Part shown: positions 41,371-53,380 of the stretch, piece after piece
How the letters are laid out: each line of letters begins with the position of its first letter
Position numbering within the stretch: the stretch's first letter is position 1
Assembly: GCF_020085105.1 (NCBI RefSeq)
Contig: NC_058056.1
Location: 20,012,429 to 20,076,428, forward strand
From: Siniperca chuatsi
Taxonomy: Eukaryota; Chordata; Actinopteri; Centrarchiformes; Sinipercidae
Reading direction: 5' to 3'
Length of the DNA stretch: 64,000 nt
The notes under the pieces: model-generated
Told to the model about the DNA's origin: nothing
Seen by the model: only the letters and a program-made list of their open reading frames with translations
Database searches by the model: none
Translations under genes and position numbers: made by a program

Positions 41371-42014
41371 GGTGGTTGTGGTTTCTGCTGTGTTGACTGA
41401 CAGATCTGAGTGCTGCAGTGTTGAACTCACAGGACTATAAACCTTCTCAGTTCACTGCAGATCAGCTGACGATGCAAAGCCTCCTCTCTATGGAAATGAT
41501 TTCTCTGCTCTCAACAGACTGAAGGCAACGTGGGACACAAAATCAGGAGGAATACTGCATGGATTAACAAAATCTATGGTATTATTGTGATGGGAAAAAA
41601 TAGATTAGAAATAGAATTGAGGATGTTCAACGTTTGGATTAAAATGGTGTCACTGTGGTTGGTATGATATGTCTATTTCTTTTCCTTATTTACCTATAGG
41701 GTAAATTATACTTTTCAAAGCTTCTTGTTATAGACCTGAAATTCAAGATTTTTTGAAAAAAAAAATTATTTCCTTTACAGTCAAATAAGTTATGTAAAAT
41801 ATCTTTTAAAATACAAATATATTAAAGTGGAAATTAAGTGTTTTTTCTCAACAGTTAAAAGTTACAATAAAATAATTTAAATTTTCTTGATTCATGAAAC
41901 AATTTGAAGCCACATGAGTTAAATCATTTTGTACATTGAATAAATTATTAATTATGCAGTTTTACCTGAAAAAAAAGAGTTTTCAGTGGATAGATGCTTG
42001 TTCACAGTGCAGGA

Positions 42015-42091
42015 GGTTTTTGTACGGCCACTTAATGAGTTTGTATCACTGTGGTTGACTTTTGGTGGAGGAACCAAACTCATCTTTCACT
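42015..42091 (+). CDS. IgL J3 with 23-RSS
   Basis: Nonamer 42015-42023, heptamer 42047-42053, J 42054-42091 encoding [12 protein letters not shown]. The first residue is Leu (TTG) where J1 and J4 have Trp (TGG). Donor T|GTAAGT. Confidence 0.94.
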
Positions 42092-42553
42092 GTAAGTACC
42101 AGAGATTTTTATTTTCTACAACATAAAATAATATAATAATACATTTTGCATGATAATGTGATAAAAACAAGACATTATTTTGGCTAATTTACATGTTGTG
42201 GATATTTTTTTACCTTTATGAAGCTCGGCTAATATTGAAGTTTGACATTAACATTGTGCAGATTAAAATTCTTCTTGTATCATAGATGAAGTTATGGAAA
42301 AATATATGCCAAAAAACATGAATTTTATTCTTTTTTTCAATCTAATATTAGTTTCACAAAGGTTGGTTGCAAAATTTGCTTGAGGAACATTTTTAAAATT
42401 AAAAACATAAGTTTTTTTATTTATTTTGAAATTGAAAAAGTTATTAGGTATAAAATCTAATGTGGATGCTGTTAAAACATTAAGTGAGTTTATATGAACA
42501 TCCAGTATCGCTGTAGTTTGCGTTCACAGTTCGTTAGTTTAAAGTGGTGAAAA

Positions 42554-42573
42554 GGAAGTGAAACAAACAGATG
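42554..42573 (+). promoter_or_regulatory. PU.1/IRF4 composite site and E-box, J3-C4 intron
   Basis: GGAAGTGAAA (42554-42563) and CAGATG (42568-42573). Confidence 0.7.
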
Positions 42574-42949
42574 ACAAAGTCTTTAAACTGTATACAGACA
42601 TTACAGTTTTTTAAACAAGAAAATAGTTGCAGGGATGAATTCTTTACTGAAAAACATTATAAAGCAGATACGAACATTTCATTTGATGATCCTTAATTGA
42701 AAGTTTTGATTACATTTCCAGCTAAATCATGTTGCATATTATTGTCTAAATCTCAGTGATTTCTGATGAGTGCCACAGTATAGCTTCCCATTCCTCACCT
42801 CCTCTCCTCTGTCTGATCACAGTATCATGCACACAGCCGATCCACAGTAGTGTAAACCTCTGTCATGCATCATAACTGTCTCCTGTTCAGCTGTCTGTCC
42901 TACAGTGGAAGTTCATCTGCTCCTTGTGTGTCTCTGCTCTCCCCTCCAG

Positions 42950-43269
42950 CTGGCCCCATGGTCAGGCCCTCAGTCTCTCTGCTTTCCCCCTCCTCTGAGC
43001 AGCTCTCTGGGGGCTCGGCCACACTGGCCTGCCTGCTGACTGGCTACTCTCCTCAGGGAGCCGTGGTGAGCTGGGAGGTGGACGGTACAGAGGTGACAGA
43101 GGGCGTCCTGACCAGCTCAGAGGAGGAGAAGGGCGGACGCTACAGCAGCAGCAGCACCCTGAGCCTGAGCCAGGAGCGCTGGATGGAAGGAGAGCTGTAC
43201 TCCTGCAAGGTCCTCCATCATGACCAAAGCCAGACCCAGACCCTCCACAGGAGCCAGTGTAAGGGCTAG
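42950..43269 (+). CDS. IgL constant exon C4, kind A
   Basis: 320-nt exon, open. The predicted protein is the same as C1, with only silent differences (for example ACG/ACA before CTGGCC). Poly(A) signal 43510-43515. The identity reflects the recent array duplication or gene conversion. Confidence 0.95.
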
Positions 43270-44001
43270 AGGGGCTGGCTGAAGCCCGGGACAGGAGCTC
43301 TGTGTGGGGGGAGCAGGAGGAACTCACCTGCTGCTCTGATCAATTTGAGTTTTAACATTTGCAGAGGAAACTAAAGCTTTGTGTGACAGAGAACAACACT
43401 GCTGTAAAGTGTTGGACAAAAACAACCACTTAGAGAGTAATGTGTGTAGCTCAGCAGCTGGATGTGAGTGTGCTTAATAACTGTCATGTTGATGATTGAT
43501 GTTTTTGCTAATAAAGCTTTAACTGATAAATAACTTTATGAAGTGTTTGGTCTTTTATCTTCTGAAGAGGAGTAAGAAATTCAATGGTTTTATTACTTCA
43601 GCTGATACTCCTCTCTGTGGAAAAAGAAATGGTTTGGATTGATCATGTAAATATTAATATCACCATTGCTTTTTATGTGGAGTTACTGAAGTTGATATTA
43701 CATAGTATCATGATAAAAAACACTTGAACAATCAGTTTTGTGAATATGTGATTAGGCAACATTTGTCTCTATTTCCGACAGTAAATGTGAGCAGAATGTG
43801 ATTTGGCGTCATTGGATGTTTAACTAATTTAATAGTGTGAATCTGTAGTTTGTGGTTGGTGAGGTTACTGTCAGCTCTGTGTTCAGTGGTCTGTGTCAGA
43901 GTCTCTTCCTCTTCAGCAGCTGCAGTCAGTTCCTGCTGTAACAGCTCAGTGTCTCTGCAGTCTGACTGAGGGAGGTTTTTGTACGACGACAAATCACTGT
44001 G

Positions 44002-44472
44002 TGAACACATCAGCACTGTTTATTTCATGGTAACTCTGACAGTAATAAACTGCTGCATCTTCAGCCTGAACTCCACCGATGGTCAAAGTGAAGTCAGAGC
44101 TGCTTCCACTGCCACTAAACCGAGCTGGTGTTCCTGATTGAAGCTTTTTCACATATCTTATTAGAAGCTTTGGAGGCTGTCCAGATTTCTGTTGATACCA
44201 TTGCATATAGTCATCTCCGTCACTGTCTCTGTAAACATCTTGGTTGGTCTCACAGGTGAGAGTGACATTGGATCCTGGAGTAGATGTCACTACTGGAGGC
44301 TGAGTCACCGTCACCTGACCGCTGCATCCTGCAGACAAAAACAAATCATTCATTTATCAGCAGAAATAAATGAGAGAAAAGGCAGCACATCATGTTTGAA
44401 ATGTTGCTGAGTGAATGAACCTGTGAAACAGCAGCAGGCCAGCGTCCAGATGAGGATGGTGATGAGAGTCAT
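44002..44472 (-). CDS. IgL V9, type 1
   Basis: Leader 44421-44472; V exon 44002-44328, open. Heptamer 43995-44001, nonamer 43974-43982. CDR1 is [17 protein letters not shown]2 YVKKLQS, CDR3 [11 protein letters not shown]. Small framework changes (TCETN for [14 protein letters not shown]) set it apart from V2 and V3, its counterparts in the first array. Confidence 0.94.
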
Positions 44473-44668
44473 GGTGGTTGTGGTTTCTGCTGTGTTGACT
44501 GACAGATCTGAGTCCTGCAGTGTTGAACTCACAGGACTATAAACCTTCTCAGTTCACTGCAGATCAGCTGACGATGCAAAGCCTCCTCTCTATGGAAATG
44601 ATTTCTCTGCTCTCAACAGACTGAAGGCAACGTGGGACACAAAATCAGGAGGAATACTGCTTGGATTA

Positions 44669-45319
44669 ATGATAACAAAATGTATATAAGCAAGAAAATT
44701 CAACTATTTTCGAATATTCCATTTTAATAAAAACTTGAATTATTTGCTTAAAAATGTTCAAAAGTAACATTCGGTCAAGTACAACTTTTAATGCTCAAAA
44801 AAATAACATCAGTAGTTCAATTTTTTTTTCATTCATTCATTTTGAACATTCAAACTGTTTTACCATTTAAAATCTAATGTGGATTCCTGTCAAACACAAA
44901 CACGATTTTATCAGTAAATGCAGCTTCTCTTTGTGTTCGCGGTTCAGTCATTTGACATGCAGTGAAAAGGAAGCGAAAGAGACAGATGGCAAAGGTTTTA
45001 ACTGTATTCACATGAGTGTTTCAGCTCTGTCAGTTTAAACAGAAGAAAATCATCACAGGGAAGAGTTATTCACTGTCACACATTATGAAACACAGATGAA
45101 GATGTCATCAATAATCATTATCAATCAACCTTTTTAGTTGCATTTACACTTGAATCATGTGTCTGATGGTCTGATACTGAGTGATTTATGAGTGCAACAG
45201 CAGCAAGTTATTCCGTTTTATTTGATAAAATATAAAAAATTAGCAGTTTGTCATTTGTCTTTATTACCAAGCCTTCACTCTCATTCCTTTGTCTTTCCTC
45301 CCCCCTCTCTCTCCTCCAG
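44669..45319 (+). other. C5 upstream intron without a J segment
   Basis: It has the same fusion as before C2: …GCTTGGATTA runs directly into ATGATAACAAAATG. No RSS or J between V9 and C5. Confidence 0.85.
44969..44988 (+). promoter_or_regulatory. PU.1/IRF4 composite site and E-box upstream of C5
   Basis: GGAAGCGAAA (44969-44978) and CAGATG (44983-44988). Confidence 0.65.
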
Positions 45320-45642
45320 TGGGTGTGGTGCGGCCCACCCTGACCGTCCTCCCCCCCTCCACAGAGGAGCTGCAGCAGGGCAGTGCCACGCTGCTGTGTC
45401 TGGCCAGCGTGGGCTTCCCCTCAGCCTGGAGGCTGGGCTGGAAGGTGGGGAGCAGCAGCAGCTCCTCAGGGGTGTCACACAGCCTGGAGGTCCTGGGGAG
45501 GGACGGCCACTACAGCTGGAGCAGCACCCTGAGCCTCCCTGCAGACCAGTGGAGGAAGGCGGGCTCAGTGAGCTGTGAGGCCAGTCTGAATGGACAGAGC
45601 CCTGTCACTCAAACCCTGGACCCTGACCGCTGCTCAGAGTAG
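45320..45642 (+). CDS. IgL constant exon C5, kind B, no J of its own
   Basis: 323-nt open exon. Compared with C2 and C7 it has Gly-to-Val in the LASGGFPS turn (LASVGFPS) and Gly-to-Ser (WKVGS, as in C3). The Gly-to-Val change in an otherwise invariant turn, together with the missing J, would suit relaxed constraint. Poly(A) signal 45909-45914. Confidence 0.9.
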
Positions 45643-46484
45643 AGCTTCAGCAACACTTCCTGTCTGGAAATGATGCTGCATTTTTGACAGAGATCTTGAT
45701 GAAGCTACAGATCTCCTCTGTTCAGATATTTCTGCACGTTTCACAGCTCTCTACTCAGTGTTTTAGTGTGCATGTTGCTTTCTAATACTGATCTTCTGCA
45801 TATTCTTCTTTATGTTCATTACTTTTCAAATGAAACTGATTATTATTAGTTTCACTCCAAGAGAATCTCATTCATCCAAAATGTGGCATGAACATTAAAC
45901 CATCATTAAATAAAACTGTGGATTATAATGAGTCATTGTCTTTGTATTTCTTTTATGATATGTTCTTTATGAAAAACATTGTCAGTATCATACCTGACAT
46001 TATCCTATACCTGATAGTACAGGAAATGGTTGTATATTTATTACTTTGAATAGAAAATTCTTCATTTTGAGAATGACATCATTTGGATTTTCAAAATGAA
46101 GAGTAATAAATTGTGAATTTTAGTTTCTGCTTGGACTGTTGTTACATTAAATTGTTTTGTGCAGCTATCAGTAGCGACACTGTTAAATATTTTTGATATC
46201 AGTGTCTGTAGTCCAAGAACAAGAATTTCATTTCCCTGCTTACTCATAAAAAGACTGAATGAACTGACCAGAATATAAGTTTAAAACTGTGTCTGGAAGA
46301 GCGTCTGTGAGTTTGTTTCAGTTTTATTTAGATTCATTGTGGTTCTGCTTGATGACTCTTGTGTTGTGTTCACTGGACCAGTTATCCTCATCACAGTCTC
46401 TTCACCAACCCTCTGCACCTGCAGCAGGCCGTTTTCAATTCAGTCAAACTGAAGGAGGTTTTTGTACGGCTCTAAATCACTGTG

Positions 46485-46991
46485 TGAACACTCCACCACC
46501 ATGGTAGCCCAGACAGTAGTAATCTCCAGCATCTTCAGCCTGAACACCACTGATGGTCAGAGTGTAGTGAGAACCAGATCTACTGCCACTGAATCGAGAC
46601 GGAGTTCCAGAGAAGAGAGTTGATGTACTGTATATAAGAAGTTTGGGAGCCTGTCCAGGTTTCTGAAGGTACCAACTGAGATCAGCACCAATATTTGAAC
46701 TCCCTGTGGCGCTGATGGCCACAGTCCCTCCAAGACTAACAGACTTGGATTTGTCAGCCTGAGTCAGAAAATTGTTGGCAGAAGACTCTGAAATGAGAAA
46801 AGAAAAATCTTAAGGAGAAATGTTTACCAGCCAACGGAGAAGCAATTCACGTTATAGTAGAAGAAAATAATAAAAATGTTTAAACAAATGTAAAAAGGAA
46901 TTGCACAGACTGGATTTGCACCAAACATTTTTTTAAACTTCTCACTCTGACTCAGAAAACCCAACATGACAAGCAGAGTTATTGACAACAT
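46485..46991 (-). CDS. IgL V10, type 2
   Basis: Leader 46946-46991; V exon 46485-46787, open. Heptamer 46478-46484, nonamer 46457-46465. Ala replaces Cys23 ([11 protein letters not shown]). CDR2 is STST, CDR3 CLGYHGGG. The last leader base is A instead of G, which turns the split codon from Glu to Lys; the donor GTGAG remains. Confidence 0.9.
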
Positions 46992-47467
46992 CGTCCTGAT
47001 GAAGCTTTCAGTGTGAGTGCATGAAAACAGTTCAGACTCTCTGTGACATGAGAACTTAAACTCTGAGGAGCAGTGATGCATAAAATTCATGCAAAATATA
47101 TTTAAGAAGGCAAACACACACCTGTTCTTGTGAAACTGAAAAAGCAGAGGTGAGGTGGAGTGAGAGTTCTTCATCTTGAGGATCATTCGGCCAATTAAAG
47201 TCCATGTAGAAAAGTTTGACTTCATGCTTTTTCTTCATGGTGTTTTTCTTCATTAAAAACACTCTCCTTTTTATTTCTTTATAGTCTCACATGCCTTTGT
47301 CCTCATTAACAGGTCTATAGCGCCCCCTGCTGGCAAACTGTGTAGACACTGAACTCACTTAAAAGTGATTTTTGATTGATTTAGAATTTCTTCATTAATT
47401 TCATTGTCATGTATGTCATTCTTATTTTCCAGATCCAGGTGTTGCATTTAGGATAATGAGATGTAAA

Positions 47468-47919
47468 TGTCATGGTTTGGGTCTTGAGTTCAGTCATTTC
47501 CTGTTTTATTTTGTAATGCTCACCTCTGTTTTCAACTTTACTTCCTGCCTTTGTGTCTTTTCCCTCCAGTTTTGATTGTCCGCAGCGCCCTGATTAGTTT
47601 CACATGTGTCTAGTTATCGTTCCCTCACCTGTGTATTTAGTCCACGTGTCTTCCCTCTGCCAGCTGTCAGGTTGTCTGCGTCTGTTCCCCAGTCCTGCGT
47701 TTGCTCAGTATTGTTACCTGTGTTTCTCATGCCAGTTTGTTTCTAGTGTAGTTTTTGTATCTCTCCTTTGTTTCTTGGATTCTGCCTTTACCTGCTCCCT
47801 CTGTTTTTGTTGTCTGTCTGTTTTGTTGGAATCAGTTTTTCTTATTAAAACTCTCCTTTAATTGTGAGACCTGCCTGCCTGGAGTTCTGCATTTGGGTCC
47901 TTTTTGCTCAACTGTAACA
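47468..47919. mobile_element. Solo-LTR-like fossil, copy 2 (452 bp)
   Basis: Same length, ends (TG...CA) and flanking GTAAA (47463-47467, 47920-47924) as the copy at 30716. The two derive from one insertion that was duplicated with the array; the high similarity fits a fairly recent duplication. Confidence 0.75.
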
Positions 47920-48284
47920 GTAAACCCATCTGACCTCAGTGTATTTAGTTTAGAGCCCTCTGTGTTTCAGCTGACCATCCCAAATACCTGAACTTTCTCG
48001 CCACACTAAACAGCAACATCAAGAAAAGATTCTTCTTTAAATAAAGTATTAAAATGTTGAGAAATATGTAATCAAAATGAAAGAAAATAAAAATATATAA
48101 AATATGCCAATATATTAGTGTGAATCTGTAGTTTGTGCTTGGTGAGGTTACTGTCAGCTGTGTGTTCAGTGGTCTGTGTCAGAGTCTCTTCCTCTTCAGC
48201 AGCTGCAGTTGGTTCCTGCTATAACAGCTCAGTGTCTCTGCAGTCTGACTGAGGGAGGTTTTTGTACGACGACAAATCACTGTG

Positions 48285-48746
48285 TGAACACTCTACCACT
48301 GTGGTAACTCTGACAGTAATAAACTGCTGCATCTTCAGTCTGAACTCCACTGATGGTCAAAGTGAAGTCAGAGCTGCTTCCACTGCCACTAAACCGAGCT
48401 GGTGTTCCTGATTGAAGCTTTTTCGCATATCTTATTAGAAGCTTTGGAGGCTGTCCAGATTTCTGTTGATACCAGAACATAGCCTCATCTCCGTCACTAT
48501 ATGTGTGAACAGCTTGGTTTGTTTTACAGGTGAGAGTGACAGTGGATCCTGGAGTAGATGTCACTACTGGAGGCTGAGTCACCGTCACCTGACCGCTGCA
48601 TCCTGCAGACAAAAACAAATCATTCATTTATCAGCAGAAATAAATGAGAGAAAAGGCAGCACATCATGTTTGAAATGCTGCTGAGTGAATGAACCTGTGA
48701 AACAGCAGCAGGCCAGCGTCCAGATGAGGATGGTGATGAGAGTCAT
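48285..48746 (-). CDS. IgL V11, type 1
   Basis: Leader 48695-48746; V exon 48285-48602, open. Heptamer 48278-48284, nonamer 48257-48265. CDR1 is [14 protein letters not shown], as in V3; CDR3 is the short CQSYHSGR form shared with V1, with an internal heptamer at 48297-48303. It precedes J4-C6. Confidence 0.94.
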
Positions 48747-49390
48747 GGTGGTTGTGGTTTCTGCTGTGTTGACTGACAGATCTGAGTCCTGCAGTGTTGA
48801 ACTCACATGACTATAAACCTTCTCAGTTCACTGCAGATCAGCTGACGATGCAAAGCCTCCTCTCTATGGAAATGATTTCTCTGCTCTCAACAGACTGAAG
48901 GCAACGTGGGACACAAAATCAGGAGGAATACTGCTTGGATTAACAAAATCTATGGTATTATTGTGATGGGAAAAAATAGATTAGAAATAGAATTGAGGAT
49001 GTTCAACGTTTGGATTAAAATGGTGTCACTGTGGTTGGTATGATATGTCTATTTCTTTTCCTATAATCACCTATAGGGTACATTATACTTTTCAAAGCTT
49101 CTTGTTATAGACTTGCAATTCAAGATTTTTGGGGGAAAAAATTGTTTCTCTTAACAGTCAAATATGTTAAGTAAAATAAGTATTAAAATACAAATATATT
49201 AAAGTGGAAATTAAGTGTTTTTTCTCAACAGTTAAAAGTTACAATAAAATAATTACAATTTTCTCGATTCATGAAGAAATTTGAAGCCACATGAGTTAAA
49301 TCATTTTGTACATTGAATAAATTATTAATTATGCAGTTTTACCTGAAAAAAAAAGTTTTCAAAGGATAGATGCTTGTTCACAGTGCAGGA

Positions 49391-49467
49391 GGTTTTTGTA
49401 CGGCCACTTAATGAGTTTGTATCACTGTGGTGGACTTTTGGTGGAGGAACCAAACTCATCTTTCACT
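49391..49467 (+). CDS. IgL J4 with 23-RSS
   Basis: Nonamer 49391-49399, heptamer 49423-49429, J 49430-49467 encoding [12 protein letters not shown], same as J1. Donor T|GTAAGT. Confidence 0.94.
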
Positions 49468-49926
49468 GTAAGTACCAGAGATTTATATTTTCTACAACAT
49501 AAAATAATATAATACATTTTGCATGATAATGTGATGAAACAAGACATTATTTTGGAAAAATTTACATGTTGTGGATATTTTTTTACCTTTATGAAGCTCG
49601 GCTAATATTGAAGTTTGACATTAACATTGTGCAGATTAAAATTCTTCTTGTATCATAGATGACGTTATGGAAAAATATATGCCAAAAAACATGAATTTTA
49701 TTCTTTTTTTCAATCTAATATTTGTTTCACAAAGGTTGGTTGCAAAATTTGCCTGAGGAACATTTTAAAAATTAAAAACATAAGTTTTTTTATTTATTTT
49801 GAAATTGAAAATGTTATTAGGTATAAAATCTAATGTGGATGCTGTTAAAACATTAAGTGAGTTTATGTGAACATCCAGTATCGCTGTAGTTTGCGTTCAC
49901 AGTTCGTTAGTTTAAAGTGGTGAAAA

Positions 49927-49946
49927 GGAAGTGAAACAAACAGATG
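49927..49946 (+). promoter_or_regulatory. PU.1/IRF4 composite site and E-box, J4-C6 intron
   Basis: GGAAGTGAAA (49927-49936) and CAGATG (49941-49946). Confidence 0.7.
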
Positions 49947-50322
49947 ACAAAGTCTTTAAACTGTATACAGACATTACAGTTTTTTAAACAAGAAAATAGT
50001 TGCAGGGATGAATTCTTTACTGAAAAACATTATAAAGCAGATACGAACATTTCATTTGATGATCCTTAATTGAAAGTTTTGATTACATTTCCAGCTAAAT
50101 CATGTTGCATATTATTGTCTAAATCTCAGTGATTTCTGATGAGTGCCACAGTATAGCTTCCCATTCCTCACCTCCTCTCCTTTGTCTGATCACAGTATCA
50201 TGCACACAGCCGATCCACAGTAGTGTAAACCTCTGTCATGCATCATAACAGACTCCTGTTCAGCTGTCTGTCCTACAGTGGAAGTTCATCTGCTCCTTGT
50301 GTGTCTCTGCTCTCCCCTCCAG

Positions 50323-50642
50323 CTGGCCCCATGGTCAGGCCCTCAGTCTCTCTGCTTCCCCCCTCCTCTGAGCAGCTCTCTGGGGGCTCGGCCACACTGG
50401 CCTGCCTGCTGACTGGCTACTCTCCTCAGGGAGCCGTGGTGAGCTGGGAGGTGGACGGTACAGAGGTGACAGAGGGCGTCCTGACCAGCTCAGAGGAGGA
50501 GAAGGGCGGACGCTACAGCAGCAGCAGCACCCTGAGCCTGAGCCAGGAGCGCTGGATGGAAGGAGAGCTGTACTCCTGCAAGGTCCTCCATCATGACCAC
50601 AGCCAGACCCAGACCCTCCACAGGAGCCAGTGTAAGGGCTAG
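50323..50642 (+). CDS. IgL constant exon C6, kind A
   Basis: 320-nt open exon. It differs from C1 and C4 by Ser-to-Pro (SLLPPSSEQ) and Gln-to-His (HHDHSQT). Cysteines and Trp are kept. Poly(A) signal 50883-50888. Confidence 0.95.
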
Positions 50643-51374
50643 AGGGACTGGCTGAAGCCCGGGACAGGAGCTCTGTGTGGGGGGAGCAGGAGGAACTCAC
50701 CTGCTGCTCTGATCAATATGAGTTTTAACGTTTGCAGAGGAAACTAAAGCTTTGTGTGACAGAGAACAACACTGCTGTAAAGTGTTGGATATCAACAACG
50801 ACTTAGAGAGTAATGTGTGTAGCTCAGCAGCTGGATGTGAGTGTGCTTAATAACTGTCATGTTGATGATTGATGTTTTTGCTAATAAAGCTTTAACTGAT
50901 AAATAACTTTATGAAGTGTTTGGTCTTTTATCTTCTGAAGAGGAGTAAGAAATTCAGTGGTTTTATAACTTCAGCTCATACTCCTCTCTGTGGAAAATGA
51001 AAAAGTTTGGATTGATCATGTAAATATTAATATCACTATTGCTTTTTATGTGAAGTTACTGAAGTTGATATTACATAGTATCATGATAATAAATACTTGA
51101 ACAATCAATTTTGTGAATATGTGATTAGGCAACATTTGTCTCTCTTTCTGACAGTAAATGTGAGCCGAATGTGATTTGGCGTCATTAGTTGTTCAATTAA
51201 TTTAATAGTGTGAATCTGTAGTTTGTGCTTGGTGAGGTTACTGTCAGCTCTGTGTTCAGTGGTCTGTGTCAGAGTCTCTTCCTCTTCAGCAGCTGCAGTC
51301 AGTTCCTGCTGTAACAGCTCAGTGTCTCTGCAGTCTGACTGAGGGAGGTTTTTGTACGACGACAAATCACTGTG

Positions 51375-51845
51375 TGAACACTCCACCACTGTTTATTTCA
51401 TGGTAACTCTGACAGTAATAAACTGCTGCATCTTCAGTCTGAACTCCACTGATGGTCAAAGTGAAGTCAGAGCTGCTTCCACTGCCACTAAACCGAGCTG
51501 GTGTTCCTGATTCACGAGTGCTCACATAGTATATTAGGAGCTTTGGAGGCTGTCCAGATTTCTGTTGATACCAGAACATAGCCTCACCTCCATCATCATA
51601 TGTGTCAACAGCTTGGTTTGTTTTACAGGTGAGAGTGACAGTGGATCCTGGAGTAGATGTCACTACTGGAGGCTGAGTCACCATCATCTGACCGCTGCAT
51701 CCTGCAGACAAAAACAAATCATTAATTTATCAGCAGAAATAAATGAGGGAAAAGGCAGCACATCATGTTTGAAATGTTGCTGAGTGAATGAACCTGTGAA
51801 ACAGCAGCAGGCCAGCGTCCAGATGAGGATGGTGATGAGAGTCAT
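51375..51845 (-). CDS. IgL V12, type 1
   Basis: Leader 51794-51845; V exon 51375-51701, open. Heptamer 51368-51374, nonamer 51347-51355. The N-terminus is GQMMVTQPP where others have [12 protein letters not shown]1 is [17 protein letters not shown]3 [11 protein letters not shown]. The octamer variant is TTTTGCAT (51947-51954). Confidence 0.94.
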
Positions 51846-52497
51846 GGTGGTTGTGGTTTCTGCTGTGTTGACTGACAGATCTGAGTCCTGCAGTGTTGAA
51901 CTCACAGAACTATAAACCTTCTCAGTTCACTGCAGATCAGCTGACGATGCAAAACCTCCTCTCTATGGAAATGATTTCTCTGCTCTCAACAGACTGAAGG
52001 CAACGTGGGACACAAAATCAGGAGGAATACTGCTTGGATTAACAAAATCTATGATCTTAGTGGAATAGAAGAAACCATTTATATTAGAAGTACAGTTGAG
52101 GATTTAAGGATAAGTTTGTGTCCACTGTGGTTGGTATGATATGTCTGTTGGTCTGCCTTTAACTTACTTGCAGGGTTTAACTGTAGATAAATAACATATT
52201 TCAGTTCTGCTTAATAATGTTTGTAAATCATTATTGTTCAAAAGCATCATGTTCATTTAACCATGTATCAGCTGATATGAAACTGAATCAAATGACTTTG
52301 TTACAAGGAGACTGTATCGTTTCTCTGTCAGGTGTAGGAAAGTAAAGAAAAATTAAAGAAATAATCTTCATTTAAACAATCATTTCAATCCATTTCATTA
52401 AAAAAACTCTGTAGATTCAATAGTATACATTTTTCTATTTTATTAGAAAAGGCAGAGAGTTTTTTTCAGCGGATAAATGCTTGTTCACAGTGCAGGA

Positions 52498-52574
52498 GGT
52501 TTTTGTACGGCCACTTAATGAGTTTGTATCACTGTGGTGGACTTTTGGTGGAGGAACCAAACTCATCGTTGACT
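52498..52574 (+). CDS. IgL J5 with 23-RSS
   Basis: Nonamer 52498-52506, heptamer 52530-52536, J 52537-52574 encoding [12 protein letters not shown]. The start is like J1 and the end (IVD) like J2, as suits a kind B unit. Donor T|GTAAGT. Confidence 0.94.
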
Positions 52575-53029
52575 GTAAGTACCAGAGATTTTTATTTTCT
52601 ACAACATACAGCAAATATAACTTTTATTAAATATTGAATGAGACTGATCAAGTTCAGTGTTTGTGTTTTATCAAACTGATCTCACAATCTGAGATGAAAC
52701 TTTACAGAGATGAATATTTATTCTGCATTACAGATAACAAAATGTATATAAGCAAGAAAATTCAACTATTTTCGAATATTCCACTTTAATAAAAACTTGA
52801 ATTATTTGCTTAAAAATGTTCAAAAGTGACATTCGGTCAAGTACAACTTTTAATGCTTAAAAGATAACATCAGTAGTTCAGCAGTGTTTTCATTCATTCA
52901 TTTTGAACATTCAAACAGTTTTATAATTTTAAATCTGATGTGGATTCCTGTCAAACACAAACACGATTTTATCAGTAAATGCAGCTTCTCTTTGTGTTCG
53001 CGGTTCAGTCATTTGACATGTAGTGAAAA

Positions 53030-53049
53030 GGAAGCGAAAGAGACAGATG
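53030..53049 (+). promoter_or_regulatory. PU.1/IRF4 composite site and E-box, J5-C7 intron
   Basis: GGAAGCGAAA (53030-53039) and CAGATG (53044-53049). Confidence 0.65.
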
Positions 53050-53380
53050 GCAAAGATTTTAACTGTATTCACATGAGTGTTTCAGCTCTGTCAGTTTAAA
53101 CAGAAGAAAATCATCACAGGGAAGAGTTATTCACTGTCACACATTATGAAACACAGATGAAGATGTCATCAATAATCATTATCAATCAACCTTTTTAGTT
53201 GCATTTACACTTGAATCATGTGTCTGATGGTCTGATACTGAGTGATTTATGAGTGCAACAGCAGCAAGTTATTCCGTTTTATTTGATAAAATATAAAAAA
53301 TTAGCAGTATGTCATTTGTCTTTATTACCAAGCCTTCACTCTCATTCCTTTGTCTTTCCTCCCCCCTCTCTTTCCTCCAG

